The notes under the pieces: model-generated | Database searches by the model: none | Told to the model about the DNA's origin: nothing | What the model saw: the letters and a program-made list of their open reading frames with translations, nothing else | Translations under genes and position numbers: made by a program | NCBI GenBank assembly: GCA_050299855.1 | Contig: JBNKWQ010000038.1 | Span: 1-64,000, forward strand | DNA: 64,000 nucleotides | Direction of reading: 5' to 3' | From: Hahella sp050299855 | GTDB lineage: Bacteria > Pseudomonadota > Gammaproteobacteria > Pseudomonadales > Oleiphilaceae | Part shown: piece after piece, positions 34,142-42,217 of the stretch | Numbering within the stretch: the first letter of the stretch is position 1 | Layout of the letters: each line of letters starts with the position of its first letter

Positions 34142-34858
34142 ATGGAACTCGCCGGAAAGCAACTAATGATTCTGCTGACACTTGTCTGTCTGACTTTCGC
34201 CTCACAAAGTTGGTCCGCGGACAAACGGATTGGTATCGTCGTCTTTGATGGTGTACTGACCTCAGATATCACCGCACCTATCGAAGTGTTTGGTATCGCC
34301 AGCCGTAAGAGCTGGTTTTCGGATTACGAAACCATCACCATCAATGTGGGCGACAACAATACCATCGCCACCGAAGAAGGCCTGACGCTGAAGGTTGATG
34401 CCTATCTACGCGACCGTCCCGAAGTGGATGTTCTGCTACTTCCCAGCAGGTATGACATGGGGCCACTATTGGAGAATAAAGCGCTGATCTCCTATATCAA
34501 AGACACCTCCTCAAAAGCTGAGTGGATGGCCAGTAATTGTTCCGGAGCGTTATTGCTCGCAGAAGCTGGTGTCTTGAACGGACGCAGCGCAACCACCTGG
34601 GCAGGCGGAGAATCCGATATGGCAAAGGACTATCCACAAGTGAAGGTTCAATATGACCGTAACTATGTCATTGATAGCTATGTCATCGATAGCGACGTCA
34701 TCGACAGCAGCAATGCCGCCGGCGGCAACGTCATCACCTCCAATGGCAGCGTGGTCAGCTATGAAGCCGCCCTGGCGTTGTTGTCACAACTGGCATCCCA
34801 GGACAAAGCAGAAGAAGTGAAGACGGCATTGCAAATGCAACGGGTTTGGAGGAACTAG
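34142..34858 (+). CDS. Exported DJ-1/PfpI-family protein with an internal duplicated loop
   Basis: 238 residues. Signal peptide to about residue 25 (LMILLTLVCLTFASQSWSA). The domain starts RIGIVVFDGVLTSDITAPIE and has the nucleophile elbow ASNCSGALLLAEAGVLNGRS with the conserved cysteine. Between about 175 and 192 the sequence NYVIDSYVIDSDVIDSS is a threefold VIDS repeat, a micro-duplication of a 15-base unit (about 34666-34713). The family includes glutamine-amidotransferase-like proteins often fused to AraC domains; this one is a stand-alone periplasmic form. The monooxygenase gene starts two bases after its stop. Confidence 0.85.
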   Translation: MELAGKQLMILLTLVCLTFASQSWSADKRIGIVVFDGVLTSDITAPIEVFGIASRKSWFSDYETITINVGDNNTIATEEGLTLKVDAYLRDRPEVDVLLLPSRYDMGPLLENKALISYIKDTSSKAEWMASNCSGALLLAEAGVLNGRSATTWAGGESDMAKDYPQVKVQYDRNYVIDSYVIDSDVIDSSNAAGGNVITSNGSVVSYEAALALLSQLASQDKAEEVKTALQMQRVWRN

Positions 34859-34860
34859 GC

Positions 34861-35151
34861 ATGAGCATAGTGGTATTACTGAAGTCTCAAGTCATCCCGG
34901 AAAAATACAACGACCTGATGCAATTCCTCGAGGAAAATCTTCCTAATGTCAGAAGCTTTCCCGGCTGTTTCGGGGTCAGCGTACAAAGAAGTCCAGACGT
35001 TAAAATACTGCTGTTCCGGGAACGCTGGCTCTCCAGATCTCACCATGAGCGCTATATTGAATCCATCATGCAGAACGGCGTCATGGAGGCTTTGGTCAGC
35101 TTTTTGGAAGGACCGCCAGAAATCCTGTACCTGGAGGAGGTTGATATTTGA
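34861..35151 (+). CDS. Antibiotic biosynthesis monooxygenase (ABM) domain protein
   Basis: 96 residues from ATG 34861; GGAGGA lies seven bases before it within the end of the preceding gene. The single dimeric alpha-beta-barrel domain reads IVVLLKSQVIPEKYNDLMQF, VRSFPGCFGVSVQRSPD and LLFRERWLSRSHHERYIES, typical of small ABM/YgiN-like quinol or polyketide monooxygenases. Second gene of a two-gene operon with the DJ-1-like protein, probably under the divergent LysR. Confidence 0.85.
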   Translation: MSIVVLLKSQVIPEKYNDLMQFLEENLPNVRSFPGCFGVSVQRSPDVKILLFRERWLSRSHHERYIESIMQNGVMEALVSFLEGPPEILYLEEVDI

Positions 35152-35215
35152 GGTGACCGGCCCCGGTGTGATGCGCGAAGCCAGGGCTTTTGCTGTTCTA
35201 AAATTTCTCGGTAAG

Positions 35216-35242
35216 TTGGGGGGGCTTCACTCAGCCCCCCAA
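35216..35242 (+). terminator. GC-rich hairpin after the monooxygenase gene
   Basis: TTGGGGGG and CCCCCCAA arms with a CT/AG closing pair form a very stable stem. No T-run follows, so termination would depend on the stem alone; it lies 65 bases after the stop codon. Confidence 0.5.
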
Positions 35243-35341
35243 TTGCCCAAGGCCTCACATTTCACAATAGGTCAGTGTCAAAATGGTCGCGGTGGATACT
35301 ACGGTGATGGCCAAATGCCTGCCCCAGTTATCGGCGCTAAA

Positions 35342-35920
35342 CTAATAAGTGGCAACATTACCCGCCGCCGCCGTCAGCAAAATCTTCTTATACTTCCACA
35401 AGGTAAGTTTTGTCTCTTTCCTCTGGTCCCAGGCTCCGGCTTGACCGCAGTAGTCAACGATGGAATCCCGGCCGCCCTTCAGCAGATCATAAATCAGGTC
35501 TGAAATCTGTTCTGCTGTCCACTGCTCCTTAAATCCTTTCGCTCCGGTAGGCGCGCCATTGGTACCGTTGATGTACTGGCTCAATGTATATTTTTTTTCC
35601 CAGGCCATCAGCACCGTGTAAAACTGCCCCTGACCCGGAGTCGCGTGTTGATACCAAGGCACGACAACGAAGTGATGTACGGGATTTTCCAACATGAAAT
35701 GCCACACTGTAGTGTATGAGTTTCCCTCAAATACGACTGATGGATCGATCTTTTTCTTCACTGTGGATTTCGTAAACTTAATACCATTTCCGGCATCGTC
35801 CTGAGTCACTCCATAAATCGCCTTGCTAACTTCTACCGAAACAGCCGGACAGTTGTTTATATCCAGGATTCTTTGTTTTCCCAATAGGGCTTGAATCATA
35901 TCGTGTCCCTGATCTGGCAT
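35342..35920 (-). CDS. Hypothetical protein, possible cysteine-peptidase-like effector
   Basis: 192 residues, ATG 35920 behind an AGGAG site. No signal peptide. Blocks: LDINNCPAVSVEVSKAIYGV near residue 20, WHFMLENPVHHFVVVPWYQH near 75, AWEKKYTLSQYINGTNGAPT and QISDLIYDLLKGGRDSIVDY. The order Cys (CPAVS), then His-His in a hydrophobic strand, then a later polar residue is what a papain-fold enzyme would show, but no family match is claimed. It is solitary. The same general architecture is seen more clearly in the gene at 45853. Confidence 0.5.
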   Translation of the reverse strand: MPDQGHDMIQALLGKQRILDINNCPAVSVEVSKAIYGVTQDDAGNGIKFTKSTVKKKIDPSVVFEGNSYTTVWHFMLENPVHHFVVVPWYQHATPGQGQFYTVLMAWEKKYTLSQYINGTNGAPTGAKGFKEQWTAEQISDLIYDLLKGGRDSIVDYCGQAGAWDQRKETKLTLWKYKKILLTAAAGNVATY

Positions 35921-36406
35921 TTTATTTCTTCTCCTCTGTGAGATGATTTTGTTCTCACCATAAGTGAGAATTTCGATGGGAATATGGACAACTTTATTAA
36001 ATACGGGCGACAGCTGGGAATCACGAAATGTCTAACAGGCGCGTCTTATCACAGAACGCAAAATCCACACTGCTAACTCTGTACGTTTTGATTCTACTAC
36101 TAACTTTAAGTAATGCGAGATATTGGAAAAACTCCCTTCATAGAAAGTTCCTGAAGAGCATTGGTTAAAAGGGGGTCATTGGTTAAACTGGACCCAAATT
36201 GTTAACCGATGAAGTACTCCAGGTACTGGGAACCCAAATCGAGATTTAACCTCTCCCTATCACTGCACAAGCTGATTCTCAATGAGAATTGTCACCTTTT
36301 TCCTGGCATTTATTCCCTGTTACCAATAATTCTTCTCGACTATGTTCTACAGGGAGCCTGATACAGGCTTATCAATGAACGACAACCATGGAAAAAGGAG
36401 TTCATC
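35921..36406. other. Intergenic region without a supported gene
   Basis: No gene is supported. It holds partly palindromic TTCTCACC..GTGAGAA (35951-35973) and TTCTCAATGAGAATT (36275-36289) motifs. The second motif also occurs at 4662-4676. The shared 15-mer could be an old insertion-sequence scar. Confidence 0.35.
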
Positions 36407-36595
36407 ATGAAATTTGGTCAGCTGGTTATCATTGCGTTGTTGCTATGTGGTGCAGGAATCGCTTACGCAGAAAATTCCATGACTCAAAATTTAAATAGAT
36501 CGCCGAATATCGCGGTGGAAGATTTAGAGGTGAGCCAGTCTCACTACTATATTGTTTGCGTTGGAGGAGTTTGTTATAGGATTCCAGTCCCTTAA
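36407..36595 (+). CDS. Small exported peptide
   Basis: 62 residues with an AAAAAGGAG site seven bases before the ATG. A clear signal peptide (LVIIALLLCGAGIAYA, cleavage before ENS) leaves a mature peptide of about 40 residues: a Ser/Asn-rich stretch and a hydrophobic end with two cysteines (YYIVCVGGVCYRIPVP) that could form a disulphide. No family recognised. A GCGGGC hairpin follows at 36623-36645. A secreted peptide, signal or bacteriocin-like product are all possible; none is shown. Confidence 0.6.
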   Translation: MKFGQLVIIALLLCGAGIAYAENSMTQNLNRSPNIAVEDLEVSQSHYYIVCVGGVCYRIPVP

Positions 36596-36832
36596 TCGTG
36601 GATTAGATAGTTATGGGGAATATGCGGGCCATTGTCCATAGCCCGCAGTTAACCTTGACTTTACCTGTTTAATGAAGGGCAGGTTCATTCAGACCAACTC
36701 GCTGTGGCCTGAAAAGTGGGGTTCTTCAGGGACGACTATTTAGGAATTTATATCCAAATATAGCCATAAATCCCCATATCTAGACATCCAATTCAAGTTT
36801 CTGGATATCCACATCCAGACATCGTTTGGCAG

Positions 36833-36848
36833 GGATATGTGGATCTGA
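36833..36848. repeat. 16-bp dispersed repeat, copy 1
   Basis: GGATATGTGGATCTGA is identical at 41282-41297. Both copies sit at the edge of gene fragments, which suggests a mobile-element end or REP-like scar. Confidence 0.5.
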
Positions 36849-37036
36849 TTCTGACGCTTTGCGCCTGCTCAGAGCCTCCCAACAGCGCTAAAAGCGAAGC
36901 CAGCCAATATACGAAAACCCAGCACTCCGAGTTGTCCGAGGCGCTGCCATTTGAAGATAAACGAGACGCTAATGACAGCACTAGAGGATTAATCGCCAGG
37001 GCAGACGCCAATGTTATCAAAGACGGCCAAATATAG
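36839..37036 (+). pseudogene. N-terminal stub of an alkyl/aryl sulfatase (metallo-beta-lactamase fold)
   Basis: The frame reads LILTLCACSEPPNSAKSEA (a lipoprotein-like end, C-A-C), then SELSEALPFEDKRDANDSTR and GLIARADANVIKDGQI before a stop. Alkyl sulfatases of the SdsA/YjcS type begin with a signal followed by a LPFxDxxDFxDAxRGFIA-like block, which this resembles. The whole catalytic part is missing and the extreme N-terminus has no proper start. It is joined at its 5' side to a 16-mer found again at 41282. Confidence 0.45.
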
Positions 37037-37055
37037 GACTTTTCTATAGGCCAAA

Positions 37056-37093
37056 AATCTATACCCTGTACCGACGAGTACAGGGTATAGATT
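37056..37093 (-). terminator. Intrinsic terminator of the cyclase gene
   Basis: Perfect 16-bp arms AATCTATACCCTGTAC and GTACAGGGTATAGATT around a six-base loop. On the minus strand the stem is followed by TTTTTGG, 35 bases after the cyclase stop codon. Confidence 0.85.
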
Positions 37094-37127
37094 GATTTGG
37101 ACGAGAAACTTTTCAGATTAAAGAAGA

Positions 37128-38108
37128 TTACCGTACCCGAAAGGCCACCGGTCGAAGTGGGGCAGCATCCGCCCCGCGAAGCTTCAAGGAGCCGGCAATA
37201 AAAGCAAATTCATATACCTTGTCTTTCGCCAGCTCTTCCAGATTGATCAACTCTATAATTGGCGTTCCCTGTTCAGCGAGCAGGTAGGTGTGAACCGGCA
37301 CATAGTCGTTTTCCAGTTCTGACGGGAAGGACTCAAAGCTGAGGTTATCCGCGCCGACCACCATGGCGCCGGATTCTTCCACCAGGAAACGGGCTGCCGC
37401 CATACCGACCCCGGGCGGGTTGTCCATATAGCCATTAGCGTCTCCGTAGAGTTTCATTCGCCCTGTGCGAACCAGCACAACATCGCCTTCCTGAAGTTTG
37501 GTTTTCTGCTTTTTCAGGGTGGCTATCAAGTCTTCTCGGGTGATTCTGTAGCCGCCTGGTAGAATGTCCACGCCTTTATAGGCCGCTACATCGATCATTA
37601 CGCCACGTGCAACAATGGGTGGGATATTTTCTGCTCCGGCTTTCTTCCAGCCCCGGTCGCCTACATGCTCTTCGGCGCTGAAGCCATTCCAGATTTTGCC
37701 GTTGAGTCCAAAGTGATTAAGCGCGTCGATATGGGTTCCCATATGGGTGTATAGAGAAATGGCAGCGCCGGTGTAGCTGACATGTTCATTCATAGTGGTG
37801 CCGACATTCAGGGGATCATCGACCACAGTACCGTGAGGAGTATGAGTCATCCACATGCGGTAGTGAGGATCTCCGGCTGCCTGCCAGCTGGGCATACCAA
37901 TGTAGTATTCTACTGAGAGATCATAACTCTTCCCGCTATCAATGCGAGATAGAATGGATTGTTGGGTGTTTGCCGTCATCAGATTGAGCCGACCAATTTG
38001 GTCATCAGGTCCCCAGGGACTAGTGCCTGCCTGCCGGTCAGCTGCAGCCACATTCAAGGAAGACACCAGAATCAGTGTTGCTGTGGTGATCGTTTTGAGA
38101 GTAAGCAT
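37128..38108 (-). CDS. Exported cyclase-family (kynurenine formamidase-like) metallohydrolase
   Basis: 326 residues. A signal peptide (ITTATLILVSSLNVAAA) is followed by the PF04199-type domain. TSPWGPDDQIGRLNLM marks the start. SLYTHMGTHIDALNHFG contains the metal motif HxGTHxDxxxH, and VVLVRTGRMKLYGDANGY and GADNLSFESFP follow. Such enzymes hydrolyse amide or lactone bonds in aromatic or cyclic substrates; the periplasmic location and 320-residue length match the long cyclase subgroup. It stands alone between a terminator and an oppositely controlled unit; substrate unknown. Confidence 0.88.
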   Translation of the reverse strand: MLTLKTITTATLILVSSLNVAAADRQAGTSPWGPDDQIGRLNLMTANTQQSILSRIDSGKSYDLSVEYYIGMPSWQAAGDPHYRMWMTHTPHGTVVDDPLNVGTTMNEHVSYTGAAISLYTHMGTHIDALNHFGLNGKIWNGFSAEEHVGDRGWKKAGAENIPPIVARGVMIDVAAYKGVDILPGGYRITREDLIATLKKQKTKLQEGDVVLVRTGRMKLYGDANGYMDNPPGVGMAAARFLVEESGAMVVGADNLSFESFPSELENDYVPVHTYLLAEQGTPIIELINLEELAKDKVYEFAFIAGSLKLRGADAAPLRPVAFRVR

Positions 38109-38197
38109 CGAATAAACTCCGGAAGAAGTAGAGGATTAAAGATTTATGTCGTATCAGAGAGCTGGCCAGCCACCGGAAAAAGCGGTTGGCCTCGCAA

Positions 38198-38836
38198 TTA
38201 ATACCCCGCAGTAAAATAGGTGCGTTGATGCCGGGGCTGCTCCGCCTCATCAATCAGCACAACAGCAAGATCCTCTATGGAAATGCGGGACTGATCGTCG
38301 TCTCCAACCACAAGTTCTTCTGAACCCAGGCGATAATTGCCAGTCCGTGTCCCCGGTTCCAGCATGGCTGCAGGGCACAGGTAGGCCCAGTCCACTTGAT
38401 CATTTTCCTGGCAGGCTTGCAGCTGCTGAAAGCAGGCTAGTGCTATAGCTTTATATTCCGGGGGTAGAAAATCCGGTGCATCCAATACTGTGTGGCCGGT
38501 TCCTGGAACAGTTAATGGGGCTGCACCTCCAGACACCAGCAGGCGCACTTTGGTTTCGGCCAATCCCTGTAATAGGGTTTGGGTAGTCCTGACCAGCTCC
38601 GGCTCATATCCTTCGGGAGGACGGGTGGCAGTAATGACGAGATCCTGACCCTGTGTAAGGGCAATAACATCATGTAGGTTTCCTGCATCTCCTTCGCGTA
38701 CCTTAATATCTGCGGGTAGCGCTTCACTACGGGATGCATCGCGGACAACAGCGGTGACTTCATGTCCACGGCTCAGGGCTTCGGTTACAACCCGTTGTCC
38801 AACACTTCCAGCAGCTCCGAATACGGTAATTTTCAT
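38198..38836 (-). CDS. NAD(P)-binding atypical SDR (NmrA/YwnB-like)
   Basis: 212 residues from ATG 38836 (MKITVFGAAGSVGQRVV); AAGGA lies seven bases upstream, and the longer frame has no such site. The glycine motif GAAGSVG, HEVTAVVRDASR, and the mid-region LLVSGGAAPLTVPGTG and WAYLCPAAMLEPGTRTGNYR fit the NAD(P)H-binding protein family related to flavin or biliverdin reductases. The active-site tyrosine is not obvious, as in this subfamily. Role probably redox sensing or quinone reduction. Confidence 0.82.
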   Translation of the reverse strand: MKITVFGAAGSVGQRVVTEALSRGHEVTAVVRDASRSEALPADIKVREGDAGNLHDVIALTQGQDLVITATRPPEGYEPELVRTTQTLLQGLAETKVRLLVSGGAAPLTVPGTGHTVLDAPDFLPPEYKAIALACFQQLQACQENDQVDWAYLCPAAMLEPGTRTGNYRLGSEELVVGDDDQSRISIEDLAVVLIDEAEQPRHQRTYFTAGY

Positions 38837-38916
38837 ATTTTTTCCTTGATGTTTGTGCATGAAGTTGAAAAGTAAAATTGATGAATATGCTTGTAGGGCG
38901 CTCGGTAGTTCAGAAC

Positions 38917-39918
38917 CTATTGATCTGATCCCCGACAGACCGGTCTTTCTTCAAGCAGGCAGAAGGGCTGATCAAAATGATTTTGTCGATTCGTGCTGCC
39001 AGTTCCGGATGCTGTTGCTGTATCCCGGCGAATAAGCAGGCTCGTTGCCAGAAGTACAAGCAGGCTTCCCGGTAGCCAGTGCCAGCCTATGGATTCTGGC
39101 TGTCTCACAAACAACAGCAGCATTGAGGCAAAAGGAATCAAGTAGGTGTAAGAGGTGAGTACACCCGGTGTCAGCACCAGAGTCGCGCGCTGCATCAGCC
39201 AGAAGGTTACGCCGCTGGAGAAAATGCCCAGGTAAACCAGTAAAAGCATGTCCGGGAGCGTCATGGCAGATAGCCGGGCAGGAGACTCTAGCGACAAACC
39301 GAGGAGGCCGATCATGATGCTACCGACCACCAGACTCCAAAAAGTTCTGACCGCCGGTTGTTTTGACAGCCAGCCCCGCTGGAGCCCCCATTTGCTGAGA
39401 ACCGGATAAAGCGCCGTTGCCAGACAACCGATAAAGTAGAGGGCTTCCGGAAATCCGAACTGTAGTTGGCCTAATTTTCCACCGGCCTCCGCCAGTGCCA
39501 GGGTGAGAGCTCCTGCCGCACCCAAAGCCAATATCGCCAAAAGTCCCCCGGCCTTTTGTTCGACACCGACCATACGGCCAAGAAAGTACGCCGCCAGGGG
39601 AACGCTGACATAAAGTGTTGCCATGGAAATGGCTGTGGTCCGGTGTGCCGCCCAAAACATAGTGCCGAAGAACAATGAAAGGCACACACCCATCAAAGTA
39701 TACAGCGCCATACCGCGAATGCCCGGCCACTCTTTTGGAAGTCTCTGAACTAACGGCCACAGGGCAAGAGAAGCAATCGCAAAGCGCAGGGCTGTCAGTA
39801 ACAATGGAGGCAAACCTTCGCTCATCAGCCCCACCGCAGGAAAAGACATTCCCACTATGGCTGCCCAAAGCAGCATACCCATATGGGCAGATGAGGAATT
39901 TTGATTAATACCGGACAT
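38917..39918 (-). CDS. EamA/DMT-superfamily exporter
   Basis: 333 residues from ATG 39918, with GGAG eight bases upstream. Ten hydrophobic segments in two EamA repeats (for example MGMLLWAAIVGMSFPAVGLM, RFAIASLALWPLVQRLP, FFGTMFWAAHRTTAISMA; then FWSLVVGSIMIGLLGLSLES, GIFSSGVTFWLMQRATLVLT). Members export amino acids or drugs. The divergent LysR gene starts 119 bases away and probably regulates it. Confidence 0.87.
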   Translation of the reverse strand: MSGINQNSSSAHMGMLLWAAIVGMSFPAVGLMSEGLPPLLLTALRFAIASLALWPLVQRLPKEWPGIRGMALYTLMGVCLSLFFGTMFWAAHRTTAISMATLYVSVPLAAYFLGRMVGVEQKAGGLLAILALGAAGALTLALAEAGGKLGQLQFGFPEALYFIGCLATALYPVLSKWGLQRGWLSKQPAVRTFWSLVVGSIMIGLLGLSLESPARLSAMTLPDMLLLVYLGIFSSGVTFWLMQRATLVLTPGVLTSYTYLIPFASMLLLFVRQPESIGWHWLPGSLLVLLATSLLIRRDTATASGTGSTNRQNHFDQPFCLLEERPVCRGSDQ

Positions 39919-40037
39919 GATCATCTCCGTTGAATCTTGTCTAATTGAAGTATTGTCACTGTAGCTGAGTTTAATCACTTGATAATCCCGGCATATGGAA
40001 TAAGATTGTCCTCAAATATTACCTAATAGGTTTGTTT

Positions 40038-40955
40038 ATGGATTCTCTGACGGATATCGCCGTTTTTGTGCAGGTCGTTGATAGTGGCAGTTTTACCAAA
40101 GCAGCAGATCGTCTGGCACTTTCCAAATCGGTGGTCAGTAAATATGTCAATCGTCTTGAAGAACGACTCGGGGCACGACTATTGAACAGGACAACGCGCC
40201 GCCTCAGTCTGACGGAAGTGGGACAAACCTTTTATGAAGGCAGCCTGCGCGGATTAAACGAACTGTATGAAGCGGAGTCGGAAGTTTCCCGACTACAGGA
40301 AGCTCCACGAGGGACGTTGAGGATTAACGCACCCATGTCTTTCGGTATCTTACATATAGCACCAGCCTTACCGGAATTTATGAAACGCTATCCGGACCTG
40401 AAGGTGGATATGGAGCTGAATGATCGCTATGTCGACGTTATAAAAGAGGGATTTGATGTAGGTATACGAGGCGCCGGGGAGTTGCCTGATTCGTCATTAG
40501 TGTCTCGCCGCCTTTGTACCACCAGGCACGTTGTGGTGGCCGCACCTTGCTATATTGAGCAGCATGGTCATCCGAAGAAACCCGAAGAGCTTGCCAACTA
40601 TAACGTCCTCAGCTTCAGCTATCAGTATTCCGCATTAAACTGGGATTTTATTGGGCCGGATCAGAAAACTGTCTCGGTAAAAGTGTCCGGTAATGTGCAG
40701 ATGAACAACAGCCTGGCATTAAAAGAAATGCTGCTGGCCGGAATGGGGATCATGAGAACGCCGACGTTTATGGTAGGGCAGGATATCCAGGAAGGGCGTC
40801 TGTGCCAGATGCTACCGGATTACGAAGCGATGGAAACATCAATCTATGTCGTCTATCCCCAGCGTCGGTATTTATCGCCCAAGGTACGTGCGTTTATCGA
40901 CTTCATGGCTGAGTGGATAACGGAGACGCCATATTGGGACCGGGCTCCGTCTTGA
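40038..40955 (+). CDS. LysR-family transcriptional regulator
   Basis: 305 residues from ATG 40038. An upstream TTG is in frame, but AGG lies seven bases before the ATG. The N-terminal DNA-binding part reads FVQVVDSGSFTKAADRLALS and KSVVSKYVNRLEERLGARLL with NRTTRRLSLTEVGQ. The effector domain starts GTLRINAPMSFGILHIAPAL. Divergent from the DMT exporter, which it likely controls. Confidence 0.9.
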   Translation: MDSLTDIAVFVQVVDSGSFTKAADRLALSKSVVSKYVNRLEERLGARLLNRTTRRLSLTEVGQTFYEGSLRGLNELYEAESEVSRLQEAPRGTLRINAPMSFGILHIAPALPEFMKRYPDLKVDMELNDRYVDVIKEGFDVGIRGAGELPDSSLVSRRLCTTRHVVVAAPCYIEQHGHPKKPEELANYNVLSFSYQYSALNWDFIGPDQKTVSVKVSGNVQMNNSLALKEMLLAGMGIMRTPTFMVGQDIQEGRLCQMLPDYEAMETSIYVVYPQRRYLSPKVRAFIDFMAEWITETPYWDRAPS

Positions 40956-40970
40956 CTCATTATCGATATA

Positions 40971-41066
40971 TAAAGCCTTCAGGATCGCGTCCACACTGGC
41001 CTTGGCATCGCCAAACAGCATGCTGGTGTTCTCCTTGAAGAACAACGGCTTAGCCGCTCTCATCAA
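40971..41066 (-). pseudogene. pntB: C-terminal scrap of NAD(P) transhydrogenase subunit beta
   Basis: The minus frame reads AKPLFFKENTSMLFGDAKAS and VDAILKAL, matching the last 30 residues of PntB (PLFFKxNTxMLFGDAKxSVDxIL). No normal stop follows and the rest of the gene is absent; the 3' side runs into the end of the LysR gene. A small deletion scar. Confidence 0.75.
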
Positions 41067-41114
41067 AACTATCTATGCAACTCAGGAAACGTCATTAATC
41101 TTTAAGCCGGTATC

Positions 41115-41271
41115 CTATGCCGCAATACCCAACTCTTCCCTACCCGACATCACAGCCCATAACATGCGGGCCTGTTTCGTAGCGAATGCAAGCGCTACAA
41201 CATTGTCTGGTCGTCTCAACCTTAAGGATTCGATCCATTCACTGTGCTTGCCCCGAGACCTCGTTTCGTGA
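41115..41271 (-). mobile_element. C-terminal remnant of an IS110-type transposase
   Basis: The minus frame reads WIESLRLRRPDNVVALAFAT and KQARMLWAVMSGREELGIAA, then a stop. This is the ending of IS110-family transposases (LxxRRxxNxAAVALANKxARIxWAVL). The rest is missing. The 16-mer shared with 36833 lies immediately to its right at 41282-41297. Confidence 0.6.
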
Positions 41272-41281
41272 TCCCACCTAT

Positions 41282-41297
41282 GGATATGTGGATCTGA
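41282..41297. repeat. 16-bp dispersed repeat, copy 2
   Basis: Identical to 36833-36848 (GGATATGTGGATCTGA), located between the IS110 scrap and the end of the sigma factor gene. Confidence 0.5.
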
Positions 41298-41310
41298 CCC
41301 GAATTGTTTG

Positions 41311-42210
41311 TTAGGTTTCTGGCACCGATGATAAAGTTTCCACTTTGCCCAGTTTATCCGGGTTACGGACGGCATATATCCGGCAGATCTTTCCGTATGT
41401 GCACTCCACCATTAACGTCGTGGAAAGCACTTTGTTTTCATATATCAGCATCCCAAGTGAACCATTGAATCGCTGCGGAACAATATCAATCTCAATGTTC
41501 TGCTTTTGAAAATCCGAATAAACTTTGAAAAGAAAGCGGGCTGCACTCAGGTGTCCATGCATGACTTTCGGAAGCGCAGACACCTTACCGCCACCATCTG
41601 AATAGACCTCAATATCTTCGGCAAAGATCGACACCAGTTCATTGAAGTCGCAGGTTTTCAATGCGGTGCCGAACTGATGCAACAGCGTCCGGTGTTCATC
41701 CGGTGTCGCGTTGAAGCGTGGCCTGTTTTCCCGTATGTGCTTACGTGCCCGGCTTGCGAGTTGCCGGCAGGCAGCAGGCGTTTTATGGACGGTATCTGCA
41801 ATCTCCGAAAAACTTAGTTCGAACACGTCATACAGTAAAAACACCGCCCTTTCGGTGGGTGAAAGCATTTCGAGGACACGTAGCAATGCCATTGAGAGCG
41901 ATTCGTTAAACTCAAGCTGTGCATGCAAAGGGTCTGAAAAATCCTCCACCAGAGGTTCCGGCAGCCATTCGCCAATGTAATCCTCGCGTTGTTTGTATGC
42001 GAGCTTAAGCTGGTTCATGGAAAGCCGGGTACAAACCGTTATCAGCCATGATCTCGGATTATCAATGGCACCAATATCCTGTTGATGCCACTTGATGTAG
42101 GTCTCCTGCACAATTTCACTTGCCTCAGCCAAAGACCCCAACATGCGATAGGCAATCCCTTCGAGGGTTTTCCTGTGCGACTCAAATAACCGGGCGTGTT
42201 CCATTAACAT
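41311..42210 (-). CDS. ECF41-group sigma factor with C-terminal SnoaL-like domain (SigJ-like)
   Basis: 299 residues. Sigma region 2 (FESHRKTLEGIAYRMLGSLA, IVQETYIKWHQ) and region 4 (LSPTERAVFLLYDVFELSFS) are followed by an NTF2/SnoaL-like extension. The three motifs that define the ECF41 group are present: WLPEP at 82-86, DGGGK at 205-209 (usually DGGGR) and NPDKL at 283-287. In ECF41 factors the extension replaces an anti-sigma factor and tunes activity. Such genes normally sit beside a redox enzyme and control it. Here an azoreductase fusion lies seven bases upstream in the same operon, and a promoter resembling the ECF41 consensus precedes it. Confidence 0.93.
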   Translation of the reverse strand: MLMEHARLFESHRKTLEGIAYRMLGSLAEASEIVQETYIKWHQQDIGAIDNPRSWLITVCTRLSMNQLKLAYKQREDYIGEWLPEPLVEDFSDPLHAQLEFNESLSMALLRVLEMLSPTERAVFLLYDVFELSFSEIADTVHKTPAACRQLASRARKHIRENRPRFNATPDEHRTLLHQFGTALKTCDFNELVSIFAEDIEVYSDGGGKVSALPKVMHGHLSAARFLFKVYSDFQKQNIEIDIVPQRFNGSLGMLIYENKVLSTTLMVECTYGKICRIYAVRNPDKLGKVETLSSVPET

Positions 42211-42217
42211 ATTCGAA

